Assembly (NCBI GenBank): GCA_035478795.1
Contig: DATIJJ010000065.1
Location: 1 to 32,118, forward strand
DNA: 32,118 bases
DNA from: DATIJJ01 sp035478795
GTDB lineage: Bacteria > Pseudomonadota > Gammaproteobacteria > DSM-16500
Direction: 5' to 3'
Part shown: piece by piece, positions 15,518 through 23,263 of the stretch
Layout of the letters: every line of letters starts with the position of its first letter
Numbering within the stretch: position 1 is the stretch's first letter
Position numbers and translations under genes: made by a program
The notes under the pieces: generated by a model
What the model was told of the DNA's origin: nothing
The model's input: the letters and a program-made list of their open reading frames with translations, nothing else
The model's database searches: none

Positions 15518-16693
15518 ATGGCGTTAAGGGTTATACGTGCCTTTTTAAAAATGGAAGCGGGAGGTGGCATTATCCTCTGCCTCATGGCGGTTTTGGCTAT
15601 CTTTCTTGCGAACTCTCCCTTTGCTTCGTACTACGAGGCGGTGCAGGCATCATCGGTCAAATTGCTGTTTGGAAAATGGGAGTTACAGTTCCCTTTTTTG
15701 TCGGGAGTGAATGAGGGGTTGATGACGTTCTTTTTTCTCCTGATTGGCCTTGAGCTGAAACGCGAATTTTTTATCGGGCATCTTCGGGATGCCCGACATA
15801 TTTTGTTGCCAGGTGTTGCGGCACTCGGTGGCATGGTGGTGCCTGCACTGATTTATGCGCTGATTAATCATGCGAACCCGGTGGGTCTTAAGGGTTGGGC
15901 GATTCCGGTTGCAACCGATATTGCCTTTGCATTGGCGATTGTTTCTCTTCTCGGAAAAAAAGTGCCGAACGGATTGAAATTATTTTTGATGACGCTTGCG
16001 ATTTTTGATGATGTGGGAGCCATTATCATTATTGCTTTTTTTAATATACAGACTTTATCCGGCTTTTTTTTATGGTGGGCTTTTTTGCTTCTCATGGGTT
16101 TGGGTTTATTGAATCGTCTGGGTGTTTTGTTGTTGTTGCCTTATCTGGTGTTGGGATTTTTGTTGTGGTTTTGTTTTTTGAAAGCAGGTATTCATCCTAC
16201 AATAGCCGGTGTATTGCTGGCTTTTTTTATCCCGCTCACTCAAAAAAACAGTCCCTTGCAGCGTCTCGAGCATGAGCTGCATGAAATCGTGGCGTATTGT
16301 GTCATGCCGCTTTTTGCGTTTATGAATGCGGGATTATCTTTTCACGGGATTTTGTCGTCTGTGTATTTTGACACGATTACACTCGGTATTGTTGCAGGAT
16401 TATTTTTAGGAAAACAAATTGGCGTGTTTGGTTTTTCGTACGCGATGGTGAAATTGCGTTTTGCATCATTACCGGATCATGCGTCATGGCTGCAATTATA
16501 TGGTGTTGCGCTTTTGTGCGGGATTGGTTTTACCATGAGTTTATTTTTAGGAACGCTGGTTTTTGAAAATGAATTTCCGGTTTATTTGACGCATGTGCGG
16601 TTGGGGGTTTTGATTGCTTCATTGCTGTCGGGGATCGTCGGTGCAATAATGCTGCAGGTGGCTTTCAGGATAAAAACGTCTCGAGGACAATAA
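15518..16693 (+). CDS. nhaA: Na+/H+ antiporter NhaA
   Basis: NhaA exchanges two protons for one sodium ion across the inner membrane and controls sodium and alkaline pH tolerance. The 391-residue product is largely made of hydrophobic segments (about 12 expected). Landmarks are FLLIGLELKREF near residue 73, ATDIAFALAI (D134), AIFDDVGAIIIIAFF with the ion-binding pair D164/D165, LGKQIG with the conserved lysine near residue 300, and CGIGFTMSLFLG. These match the E. coli antiporter. GAGGGG lies upstream of the ATG with about nine bases spacing. The stop overlaps the next gene as TAATG, so nhaA heads a unit that continues into sugar and LPS genes, an arrangement that may be only positional. Confidence 0.97.
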   Translation: MALRVIRAFLKMEAGGGIILCLMAVLAIFLANSPFASYYEAVQASSVKLLFGKWELQFPFLSGVNEGLMTFFFLLIGLELKREFFIGHLRDARHILLPGVAALGGMVVPALIYALINHANPVGLKGWAIPVATDIAFALAIVSLLGKKVPNGLKLFLMTLAIFDDVGAIIIIAFFNIQTLSGFFLWWAFLLLMGLGLLNRLGVLLLLPYLVLGFLLWFCFLKAGIHPTIAGVLLAFFIPLTQKNSPLQRLEHELHEIVAYCVMPLFAFMNAGLSFHGILSSVYFDTITLGIVAGLFLGKQIGVFGFSYAMVKLRFASLPDHASWLQLYGVALLCGIGFTMSLFLGTLVFENEFPVYLTHVRLGVLIASLLSGIVGAIMLQVAFRIKTSRGQ

Positions 16694-17625
16694 TGCAACG
16701 CATACTCGTAACCGGCGGTGCCGGATTTATCGGCTCCCACACCGTGGATTTGTTATTGGCGAATCATTTTCAGGTGATTGTGCTGGATAATCTCGTATCG
16801 GGTCGACTCGATTATCTGGATGAATCGCATCCTTATCTCACCTTTGTGGAAGGCGATATTCTTCATGTTGAACTGGTATCCAATATTATTCAGGGATGTG
16901 ATGCGGTATTGCATCTCGCGGCGTTGCCGTCGGTGCCGAAATCCATTGAAGACCCCATCGGTTCGCTCAAGGTCAATCTGGAAGGTTTTTTGAATGTGCT
17001 GCAAGCCATTCGTTCGGTGAATCCCGCCTGTCGACTGGTCTATGCCTCCAGTGCGGCTGTGTATGGGGAAAGTGCAACATTACCTTGCAATGATGAAGAA
17101 CCGCTGCCTGAGACGGCGTTATCACCCTATGCGCTTGAAAAGGCGACTAACGAGCGCTATGCCCATTTATTCAGCCAGCTTTTTGGGGTGAAGGCACTGG
17201 GCTTGCGTTATTTTAATGTGTATGGCAAAAGACAGGATCCGAATTCACCCTATTCAGGTGTGATTTCGAAATTTATTGAAAATTATCAACAGGATAAACC
17301 CATTACAGTATTTGGCGATGGCAAGCAGTCACGGGATTTTGTGCATGTGTCGGATGTGGCACGGGCGAACTGGTTGGCCTTGCAAAGTGATTATACCGGC
17401 GTATTAAATATTGCAACGGGAAAACCGGAAACCCTGCTTGATCTTGTCAGCTATATTGAAAACACAGGCAAGCAGGCAGCGGATGTGCAGTTTGCCCCCA
17501 AACGTGCGGGTGATATTGCAATGTCTTATGCCAAAACAGACAAGGCACAGCAGCATCTTCATTTTCAATCGGAAACCCGCCTCGCCCAGGGCATTCATTC
17601 ATTACTCGAAATCGGGTATGATTAA
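16693..17625 (+). CDS. NAD-dependent sugar-nucleotide epimerase (UDP-GlcNAc/Glc 4-epimerase type)
   Basis: This 310-residue extended short-chain dehydrogenase probably inverts C4 of a UDP-sugar for surface polysaccharide. Seen are the NAD motif TGGAGFIGSH (7-16), DNLVSG, FVEGDI, HLAALPSVP, the catalytic serine in YASSAAVYGE (about 119-120), the SPYALEKATNE pair Y146 and K150, LRYFNVYGKRQDPN, and DFVHVSDVARA. The RYFNVYGKRQDPNSPYSGVI segment resembles WbpP-like UDP-GlcNAc 4-epimerases more than classical GalE, and the length suits that group. The substrate is not certain. It overlaps nhaA by one base and lies 29 bases before the zinc-finger gene and waaF, so an LPS or O-antigen role is likely. 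Confidence 0.88.
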   Translation: MQRILVTGGAGFIGSHTVDLLLANHFQVIVLDNLVSGRLDYLDESHPYLTFVEGDILHVELVSNIIQGCDAVLHLAALPSVPKSIEDPIGSLKVNLEGFLNVLQAIRSVNPACRLVYASSAAVYGESATLPCNDEEPLPETALSPYALEKATNERYAHLFSQLFGVKALGLRYFNVYGKRQDPNSPYSGVISKFIENYQQDKPITVFGDGKQSRDFVHVSDVARANWLALQSDYTGVLNIATGKPETLLDLVSYIENTGKQAADVQFAPKRAGDIAMSYAKTDKAQQHLHFQSETRLAQGIHSLLEIGYD

Positions 17626-17654
17626 CCCCTTTTTGAAGTGAATGAGGAATGGTC

Positions 17655-17852
17655 ATGCAAAAAACAGCGTCAATGGAGCCTGCGTGTACAAAGCGTCTCT
17701 ATGAAGTCACGTCTGCTGATTTGCCCCTGTCCTGTCCCATGAAAGCCATGCGTGTCTGGGATGCCCATCCGCGGGTTTATTTGCCGATCGAGGAAACCGG
17801 CCAGGTGATATGTCCCTATTGCGGGGCGGAGTTTGTGTTAAAAAATGATTAA
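17655..17852 (+). CDS. Small zinc-finger protein (zf-CHCC, NDUFS6-like)
   Basis: This 65-residue protein carries the CHCC zinc-binding pattern: cysteine in LSCPMKAM (C27), histidine in WDAHPRVYLPI (H38) and the pair in ICPYCGAEF (C53, C56). The same signature is found in the complex I accessory subunit NDUFS6 and in small bacterial proteins of unknown function, often beside LPS heptosyltransferase genes. An ATG at 17649 directly abuts the GAGGA ribosome site; the ATG at 17655 has the proper six-base spacing and is chosen. The end overlaps waaF by 8 bases. The role is unknown; metal binding is well supported. Confidence 0.9.
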   Translation: MQKTASMEPACTKRLYEVTSADLPLSCPMKAMRVWDAHPRVYLPIEETGQVICPYCGAEFVLKND

Positions 17853-18867
17853 AAATAAGGTGTTGGTCATAGGCCCTGCGTGGGTCGGCGATATGGTGAT
17901 GGCGCAATCTCTTTTCAAACTGTTGAAACAACAACAGCCGGAGAGATCCATCGATGTGCTGGCGCCTGCCTTTGGTCTGCCGTTACTTCTGCGCATGCCG
18001 GAAGTGGCCGAATCGCTTGTGATGCCGATCGGTCATGGGAAACTCGCCCTGCCTGAACGTTATCGCATGGGTAAGGCCTTGCGCGAGAAACAGTATCAGC
18101 AAGCCATTGTATTACCCAATTCCTTTAAATCTGCATTGATTCCCTTTTGGGCGGATATTCCCGTTCGAACCGGCTGGTCGGGTGAAATGCGTTATGGCGT
18201 ATTGAATGACAGGCGTCATCTCGATAAAAAACGTTATCCCCTGATGATTGAACAGTTTATGGCGTTGGGGTTACCGCCGGATGCCGCACTGCCCGCAGAA
18301 TACCCGTTGCCTGAATTAAGGGTCTCTTCGATACAACGTGAAGAGGCACTGACCCGTTTTGCCCTGACAAAGGATCGTCCGATTCTGGCAATCTGTCCGG
18401 GTGCTGAATTTGGTCCTGCCAAGCGCTGGCCCGAAGCGCATTATGCGGCGCTTTCGAATGAAAAATTGCGCCAGGGCTTTCAAGTGTGGATCTTTGGTTC
18501 ACCCAGGGATCAAACGGTTGCTGAACATATTATGGCGTTGACAGATCAGCGATGCGTGAATCTTGCAGGCAAAACGTCACTTTCCGATGCGATTGATTTG
18601 TTATCGCAGGCAGCAGCAGTTGTCAGTAATGATTCCGGTTTGATGCACATTGCAGCGGCTCTGCATAAACCGCTTGTTGCCGTGTATGGCCCAACGAGCG
18701 CTGCCTTTACGCCACCCCTGGATGATCAGGCAAAAAAAGTCAGTCTGGCATTGGCCTGTCAGCCGTGTTTTCAGCGTGTTTGTCCGTTAAAACATCATCG
18801 TTGCATGAAAGACCTGCAACCGGAAATTGTCATGAATGCACTGGCGGATTTATCATGCGGGTCCTGA
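17845..18867 (+). CDS. waaF: ADP-heptose:LPS heptosyltransferase II
   Basis: WaaF adds the second heptose to the LPS inner core at the cytosolic face of the inner membrane. The 340-residue GT-9 protein has the N-terminal VLVIGPAWVGDMVMAQSLF (residues 6-24), VLPNSFKSALIPFWA and RTGWSGEMRYGVLNDRR, the segment ICPGAEFGPAKRWPE, and the nucleotide-binding region VSNDSGLMHIAAAL followed by VYGPTS. These are the hallmarks of WaaF rather than WaaC or WaaQ. A cysteine-rich tail (CQPCFQRVCPLKHHRCM) is typical too. It overlaps the zinc-finger gene and waaC (13 bases), so the three are translated from one mRNA. Confidence 0.95.
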   Translation: MIKNKVLVIGPAWVGDMVMAQSLFKLLKQQQPERSIDVLAPAFGLPLLLRMPEVAESLVMPIGHGKLALPERYRMGKALREKQYQQAIVLPNSFKSALIPFWADIPVRTGWSGEMRYGVLNDRRHLDKKRYPLMIEQFMALGLPPDAALPAEYPLPELRVSSIQREEALTRFALTKDRPILAICPGAEFGPAKRWPEAHYAALSNEKLRQGFQVWIFGSPRDQTVAEHIMALTDQRCVNLAGKTSLSDAIDLLSQAAAVVSNDSGLMHIAAALHKPLVAVYGPTSAAFTPPLDDQAKKVSLALACQPCFQRVCPLKHHRCMKDLQPEIVMNALADLSCGS

Positions 18868-19877
18868 TCATAAAGACATCCTCGATGGGTGATATCATCC
18901 ACACCTTGCCTGCCTTGACGGATGCGGGGAAGGCGTATCCTCACATTCGTTTCGATTGGGTCGTCGAAGAAAATTTTCATGAAATTCCTGGCTGGCATCC
19001 ACTCGTTGAACGTGTTATTCCGGTCGCAGTGCGTCGTTGGCGTAAAAAAATTCTATCGCGAAAAACGCATCGTGAGATCGGTCAACATTACAAGACAGTG
19101 CGTTCTGTTCAGTATGATTTAATTATTGATGCGCAAGGATTATTTAAAACACTCTGGATTGCGGGTCTTGCCAAAGGACCGTTGTGTGGTCTGGATCGTC
19201 ATTCTGCGCGTGAACCATTGACTGCTTTATTTTATAGAAAAAAAGTGGCGGCTTCGTGGAAATGGCATGCGGTCACACGGTTGCGTGCGTTATTCAGTCA
19301 GGCGTTGGGTTATGACTTGCCTGAAACGGTTCCGGATTATGGGATTGATCGACGGCGTTTTATCGATCCCGCCGTTTCATCTGAAAATTATCTGGTCTTT
19401 TTACATGGAACGACCTGGGCGACAAAACATTGGCCGGAAGCGTATTGGATAGCATTGGCGGACATGGCACACCAACACGGCTTGCGCGTTAAAATACCGT
19501 GGGGAAATGCTGTTGAGCGTCTTCGTGCAGAACGGATTGCAGCGAAGGCTTGTGCGGATGTTTTGCCGCAATTGAGTTTGAAAGAAATGGCCAGTGTCCT
19601 GGCCGGTGCAAAAGCAGTGGTTGCTGTGGATACCGGATTGGGACATCTCTCGGCTGCATTGAATGTGCCGACAGTGTCATTGTACGGCCCGACGGATCCT
19701 TTGGAAGTCGGGACGCAGGGTGCATCACAAAAACATTTATCAGCGACATTTCCCTGCGCGCCATGTCGGAGTCGTGTGTGTACCTGGCGCGGAACAGAAC
19801 AACGGATTGTCGAGCCACCGTGTTTTGGGACAGTGAAGCCGGTGGATGTGTGGAATGTTTGTCGATCGATTTTCTAG
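18855..19877 (+). CDS. waaC: ADP-heptose:LPS heptosyltransferase I
   Basis: WaaC adds the first L-glycero-D-manno-heptose to Kdo in the LPS core. The 340-residue GT-9 protein opens with MRVLIIKTSSMGDIIHTLPA, the WaaC form of the N-terminal loop. It then shows WVVEENFHEIPGWHP, YDLIIDAQGLFKT, HGTTWATKHWPE, and AVDTGLGHLSAALNVPTVSLYGPTDP. The ATG at 18855 is used; the frame is open to 18765, but those residues lie inside waaF and precede the conserved start. In function it acts before WaaF, although its gene comes second. The stop is only two bases from the left end of the MITE-like element. Confidence 0.95.
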   Translation: MRVLIIKTSSMGDIIHTLPALTDAGKAYPHIRFDWVVEENFHEIPGWHPLVERVIPVAVRRWRKKILSRKTHREIGQHYKTVRSVQYDLIIDAQGLFKTLWIAGLAKGPLCGLDRHSAREPLTALFYRKKVAASWKWHAVTRLRALFSQALGYDLPETVPDYGIDRRRFIDPAVSSENYLVFLHGTTWATKHWPEAYWIALADMAHQHGLRVKIPWGNAVERLRAERIAAKACADVLPQLSLKEMASVLAGAKAVVAVDTGLGHLSAALNVPTVSLYGPTDPLEVGTQGASQKHLSATFPCAPCRSRVCTWRGTEQRIVEPPCFGTVKPVDVWNVCRSIF

Positions 19878-19879
19878 CT

Positions 19880-20113
19880 ATCGTTCCCCCCTTCCTTTCC
19901 TTCCCCCACAAAACGGGGGGAAGGGACCCACGGTAGCAAATTCAAAATAAATTTCGAGATTTTTTATCTTTAAAATTTCAGAGTATTCATCTCAAAATAA
20001 TTCTCAAGATTTTTTTATTTTTAAAAAAACGTTACCTGCAAATTGTATCAGGTCTGCTACCCTGGGTCCCTTCCCCCCGTTTTGTGGGGGAAGGAAAGGA
20101 AGGGGGGAACGAT
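19880..20113. mobile_element. MITE-like element with 59-bp terminal inverted repeats
   Basis: The arms 19880-19938 and 20055-20113 are 59-bp inverted repeats with a single mismatch by eye. They are rich in C-runs and G-runs (CCCCCC, GGGGGG) around ACAAAACG. The 116-bp AT-rich core holds two imperfect direct repeats of about 35 bp offset by 50 bp (from 19942 and from 19992). There is no open frame of note. The element fills almost the whole gap between the convergent waaC and yicC genes, two and four bases from their stops. It may serve as a two-way terminator. No target duplication was identified, and mobility by a transposase supplied from elsewhere is inferred. Confidence 0.75.
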
Positions 20114-20117
20114 GCCA

Positions 20118-20984
20118 TCACTCTACATTCTGCACTTGCTCTCTCACCTGCTCAATCAGCACTTTCAATTCAACCGATGCGCGTGTCGTATCCACATCCA
20201 CTGATTTTGCGCCGAGCGTATTCGCTTCCCTATTGAGTTCCTGCATTAAAAAATCCAGACGACGACCTGCGAGCCCACCGTGTTTTAAAATGCGGCGTAC
20301 TTCCGAAATATGCGTGTCGAGCCGTTCCATTTCTTCTGACACATCCATTTTCTGCGCAAACAAAACCACTTCCTGTTCAAACCGGTTTGAGTCCAGTTCG
20401 ATCTTCGCATCATTAAAACGCGCGATCAGGCGTGAACGTTGTTGCTGATAAATTTCAGGAAGACGATGCCGAATTTTGGATAATTCCGACTTCATGTTGT
20501 CCAGGCGTTGCAAAAAAGATTGTCGGAGTTCCTCGCCTTCGCGAAGACGTGCATCGACCAGATCCTGCAAGGCTTTTTCGAGAAGACTCACCATTTCATC
20601 CTGAATGGTTTCGACATCCGTCTCGGCCATTTGTAAAATCTGCGGCCAACGCAAAATATCCATCGGATTCACCGGTGCGGCATGCGGCAACAGTTTTGCG
20701 ATCGCATCACTCGCCTTGCAGAGCGCTTCTGCCAGATGATGATTGATGGTCATGGCAGGAAGAGCGACATCACTCGCTTGAAATCGAATGGTGCATTCCA
20801 CTTTTCCACGACGAATGTAATGACGAATACGTTCGCGCAAGGGCGCTTCCAGTGCCTGCAATGTCTCGGGCAAGCGAATGCTTAATTCAAGATAGCGATG
20901 ATTCACGGAGCGTATTTCACAAATGGCACTTCCCCACGCGCCCTGATGCTGGCTTCTCGCAAACGCTGTCATGCTTTGAATCAT
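20118..20984 (-). CDS. yicC: YicC family endoribonuclease
   Basis: YicC-family proteins are stress-related endoribonucleases acting on small and messenger RNAs. The 288-residue product (287 in E. coli) has the conserved N-terminus MIQSMTAFAR, the segment EIRSVNHRYLELSIRLPE, the helical middle part, and the C-terminal block GRRLDFLMQELNREANTLGAKS followed by LKVLIEQVREQVQNVE, both family signatures. GGAA lies eight bases upstream of the ATG at 20982-20984; an ATG six codons upstream has no such site. The gene is divergent from rph, as in E. coli, with a shared 98-bp promoter region. Confidence 0.95.
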   Translation of the reverse strand: MIQSMTAFARSQHQGAWGSAICEIRSVNHRYLELSIRLPETLQALEAPLRERIRHYIRRGKVECTIRFQASDVALPAMTINHHLAEALCKASDAIAKLLPHAAPVNPMDILRWPQILQMAETDVETIQDEMVSLLEKALQDLVDARLREGEELRQSFLQRLDNMKSELSKIRHRLPEIYQQQRSRLIARFNDAKIELDSNRFEQEVVLFAQKMDVSEEMERLDTHISEVRRILKHGGLAGRRLDFLMQELNREANTLGAKSVDVDTTRASVELKVLIEQVREQVQNVE

Positions 20985-21082
20985 GCGGTTTTTTCCATTC
21001 AATAATCATTTAATAATAATGTTCAGGGTTATTTTCACAGTCTATACTATCGCATTCAACCACCCTGAATAAAGAGAACAGT

Positions 21083-21805
21083 ATGCGTAAAAACAATCGA
21101 GGCAATCATCAATTAAGAGACGTGCTCATCACGCGGCATTTTACCCGGCATGCAGAAGGTTCTGTGCTGATCGAGTTTGGCGATACCAAACTGATTTGTA
21201 CGGCGAGTACGGCATATGGCGTTCCACCTTTTTTAAAAGATACCGGAAAAGGCTGGATCACGGCAGAATATGGCATGTTGCCGCGATCGACACATGATCG
21301 CATGCCGCGTGAAGCCGCAAGAGGAAAACAGACAGGACGCACGCAGGAAATCCAGCGTCTGATTGGACGATCCCTTCGTTCAGCGGTGAATCTGGATGCA
21401 CTGGGTGAATTTACCATTACAGTCGATTGCGATGTGATTCAGGCGGATGGCGGTACACGCACAGCCGCCATCACGGGTGCGTGTGTGGCGGTTTATGATG
21501 CGATTGAAGTGCTTAAAAAAAATCGCAAGATTCAGACCAATCCTTTCCGCCAGTTTGTGGCAGCCGTGTCACTTGGTGTGTATAAGGGTGAGATCATGAT
21601 GGATCTCGATTATGTCGAAGATTCGAATGCAGATTCGGATATGAACGTGGTCATGACCGAGCAGGGTGGATTTATTGAAATTCAGGGGACCGCAGAAAAG
21701 GAAACGTTTGATCAGGCTGCACTGGATGATGTGCTCATGCTTGCAAAAGAAGGCATTCGTGAGTTAATACAAAAACAGAAAGTGGCGGTGGGGAAAGACC
21801 TGTAA
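21083..21805 (+). CDS. rph: Ribonuclease PH
   Basis: RNase PH is a phosphate-dependent 3'-5' exoribonuclease that trims tRNA precursors and structured RNA. The 240-residue product has the family length and signatures: QLRDVLITRHFTRHAEGSVL near the N-terminus, FGDTKLICTAS, GWITAEYGMLPRSTHDRM, the basic segment REAARGKQTGRTQEIQRLIG, the active-site region DCDVIQADGGTRTAAITGA, and MMDLDYVEDSNADSDMNVVM with its metal-binding acidic residues. Unlike the frameshifted copy in E. coli K-12, the frame is intact to the C-terminus. A short AGAG-type ribosome site precedes the ATG. It ends 6 bases from the convergent orphan gene. Confidence 0.97.
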   Translation: MRKNNRGNHQLRDVLITRHFTRHAEGSVLIEFGDTKLICTASTAYGVPPFLKDTGKGWITAEYGMLPRSTHDRMPREAARGKQTGRTQEIQRLIGRSLRSAVNLDALGEFTITVDCDVIQADGGTRTAAITGACVAVYDAIEVLKKNRKIQTNPFRQFVAAVSLGVYKGEIMMDLDYVEDSNADSDMNVVMTEQGGFIEIQGTAEKETFDQAALDDVLMLAKEGIRELIQKQKVAVGKDL

Positions 21806-21811
21806 CCCTCG

Positions 21812-22336
21812 TTATTTGTTAGAAAACGTATTGGAAAGATTCGGTTGGGGTTGTTTTCGATGAAAAGCCAGCACATTCTGTGGAGTCTTGTTCCATATGC
21901 TTTGTGATTGCAGCAATCCTTTTGCTTTCGAAAGCAGACTGCGAAATTTGGTAATTCGATCGAGTGCTTCAGATGGATTGCTTAAGGGTGGTTCCTTGAT
22001 TTGATAATCGGAAGCGTTGGAATCCTGCGCGAGTTCGACACGCTTTTTTCCACTGATGTCGATGAAATGTTTATCCAGATTCAGATTGGGGAATATTGCC
22101 TGCAAGGCTTTTTTCAATGGCTCTGTTGCAGAACGATGATCAAAACCGTAATGATAGATTTTGCCTTCGAGGAAGTCGAGCTGCAGCATGGACTTCAGAT
22201 TTCCGATCTGGTAAATCAGGGTGAAAATACCGCTTTTGGGGTCGACATGGGATTCGATATAGTCCTTCAGCTCAGTAGCCGCATTTTCCGGTCCCGAGAT
22301 CTGAACATATTGCCAGTTAGCTTCCCGCGTGTGCAT
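21812..22336 (-). CDS. Orphan protein of unknown function under a PmrA-like box
   Basis: I do not recognise this 174-residue protein. It is soluble, with no signal peptide or membrane segment. Residues 1-100 look like a compact alpha/beta domain (FTLIYQIGNLKSMLQLDFLEGKIYHYGF reads as alternating strands), and about 120-145 is a basic helical stretch (LDRITKFRSLLSKAKGLL). The C-terminus is polar and basic. AAGGGG five bases before the ATG supports the start. About 30 bases further up is a good promoter preceded by a perfect PmrA-type direct repeat. In Legionella and Coxiella PmrA controls Dot/Icm effectors, so an effector is one possibility; regulation alone is not proof. Confidence 0.75.
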   Translation of the reverse strand: MHTREANWQYVQISGPENAATELKDYIESHVDPKSGIFTLIYQIGNLKSMLQLDFLEGKIYHYGFDHRSATEPLKKALQAIFPNLNLDKHFIDISGKKRVELAQDSNASDYQIKEPPLSNPSEALDRITKFRSLLSKAKGLLQSQSIWNKTPQNVLAFHRKQPQPNLSNTFSNK

Positions 22337-22362
22337 AAATTCCCCTTGCTCGCAATGCTTGC

Positions 22363-22391
22363 ATTATCATTATTATTCTAACCCGTGCCAC
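22363..22391 (-). promoter_or_regulatory. Predicted promoter of the orphan gene
   Basis: On the minus strand GTGGCA (22391-22386) and GATAAT (22368-22363) are separated by 17 bp. The -10 matches 5 of 6 consensus bases and the -35 matches 4 of 6. The -35 directly abuts the PmrA-like box, as expected for an activator-dependent promoter with a poor -35. Confidence 0.5.
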
Positions 22392-22408
22392 CTTAAGATA
22401 GCCTTAAA
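22392..22408 (-). promoter_or_regulatory. PmrA-like operator (direct hexamer repeat)
   Basis: On the minus strand the site reads TTTAAG-GCTAT-CTTAAG. This fits the PmrA-box form YTTAAK-N5-YTTAAK at all 12 defined positions, with the 11-bp periodicity of the Legionella/Coxiella version. It sits right next to the -35 of the predicted promoter. Established knowledge: PmrA is the response regulator of the PmrAB system. That this organism has PmrA is inferred. Confidence 0.5.
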
Positions 22409-22482
22409 TGGTCGCGACAATAGCTTAAAGAGTTCTCGTTGATGAAACAAGCCCTTTCAGCTAAAAAACAAACAATTCATTA

Positions 22483-23259
22483 TTAATCAATCAGTTGATA
22501 ATCTACCAGCAATGGCGCATGGTCTGAAAAACGTTCTGCCTTGTAAATGGAAACAGCCCTGATTTTATCGCGTAACCCCGGGGTCACGATCTGATAATCA
22601 ATCCGCCATCCCACATTTTTAGCCCATGCCTCACCGCGGTTTGACCACCAGGTGTATTGTTCTGCTTCCGGGTTTAATACGCGAAAGGCATCCACAAACT
22701 GCATGTCACCCAGAAGCGTATCCATCCACGCGCGTTCTTCCGGCAGAAACCCGGAATTTTTTTGATTGCCGCGCCAGTTTTTTAAATCAATTTTGTGGTG
22801 TGCGATATTCCAGTCGCCACAAATGATGAGTTCCTTGTGTGTCTTTTGCAACTGGATTAAATGGTCGGCAAACCGTTTTAAAAAATCAAACTTTTCGTTT
22901 TGCCGTGCTTCACCACTCGTACCGGATGGGAGGTAAAGTGAAATGACTGTTACATCATTGAAAGTCGCCTCGACATAACGTCCTTCCTGATCAGCGCACG
23001 GCCAGCCGAGACCGGTTTTGACCTGAATCGGTTTTTGTCGGGTGTACAGTGCAACACCGCTATATCCTTTTTTTTCAGCGAAATGAAAATACGCGTGATA
23101 CCCTTCCGGCTGAAAGTGAACATTGGCCAGATCTGCTTCCTGTGCCTTGATTTCCTGAAGACAAACCACATCGGCATTCTGTTTTGATAACCAGTTAAAA
23201 AATCCTTTCCTGGCTGCAGAACGAATGCCGTTGACGTTCAACGTGATGACACGCAACAT
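22483..23259 (-). CDS. xthA: Exodeoxyribonuclease III / AP endonuclease
   Basis: This EEP-superfamily nuclease cuts DNA at abasic sites and degrades duplex DNA 3' to 5' in base excision repair. The 258-residue product shows ITLNVNGIRSA (N8), VVCLQEIKAQ with the metal glutamate, GVALYTRQKP, SLYLPSGTSG, the catalytic CGDWNIAHHKIDLKNW, YTWWSNRGEAWAKNVGWRIDYQ, and the C-terminal ERFSDHAPLLVDY with the catalytic Asp-His. Length is slightly short of E. coli XthA (268). It starts four bases after the asmA stop, so the two should be cotranscribed. Confidence 0.95.
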   Translation of the reverse strand: MLRVITLNVNGIRSAARKGFFNWLSKQNADVVCLQEIKAQEADLANVHFQPEGYHAYFHFAEKKGYSGVALYTRQKPIQVKTGLGWPCADQEGRYVEATFNDVTVISLYLPSGTSGEARQNEKFDFLKRFADHLIQLQKTHKELIICGDWNIAHHKIDLKNWRGNQKNSGFLPEERAWMDTLLGDMQFVDAFRVLNPEAEQYTWWSNRGEAWAKNVGWRIDYQIVTPGLRDKIRAVSIYKAERFSDHAPLLVDYQLID

Positions 23260-23263
23260 GTCA

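Noticed and set aside
18765..18854. 30-residue upstream extension of WaaC
   Set aside because: It lies within the waaF 3' end in another frame, and the conserved MRVLIIKTSSMGD start follows.
22403..22429. A further CTTAA half-site at about 22423 as part of the PmrA box
   Set aside because: Its spacing does not fit the 11-bp periodicity, so it was left out of the operator call.
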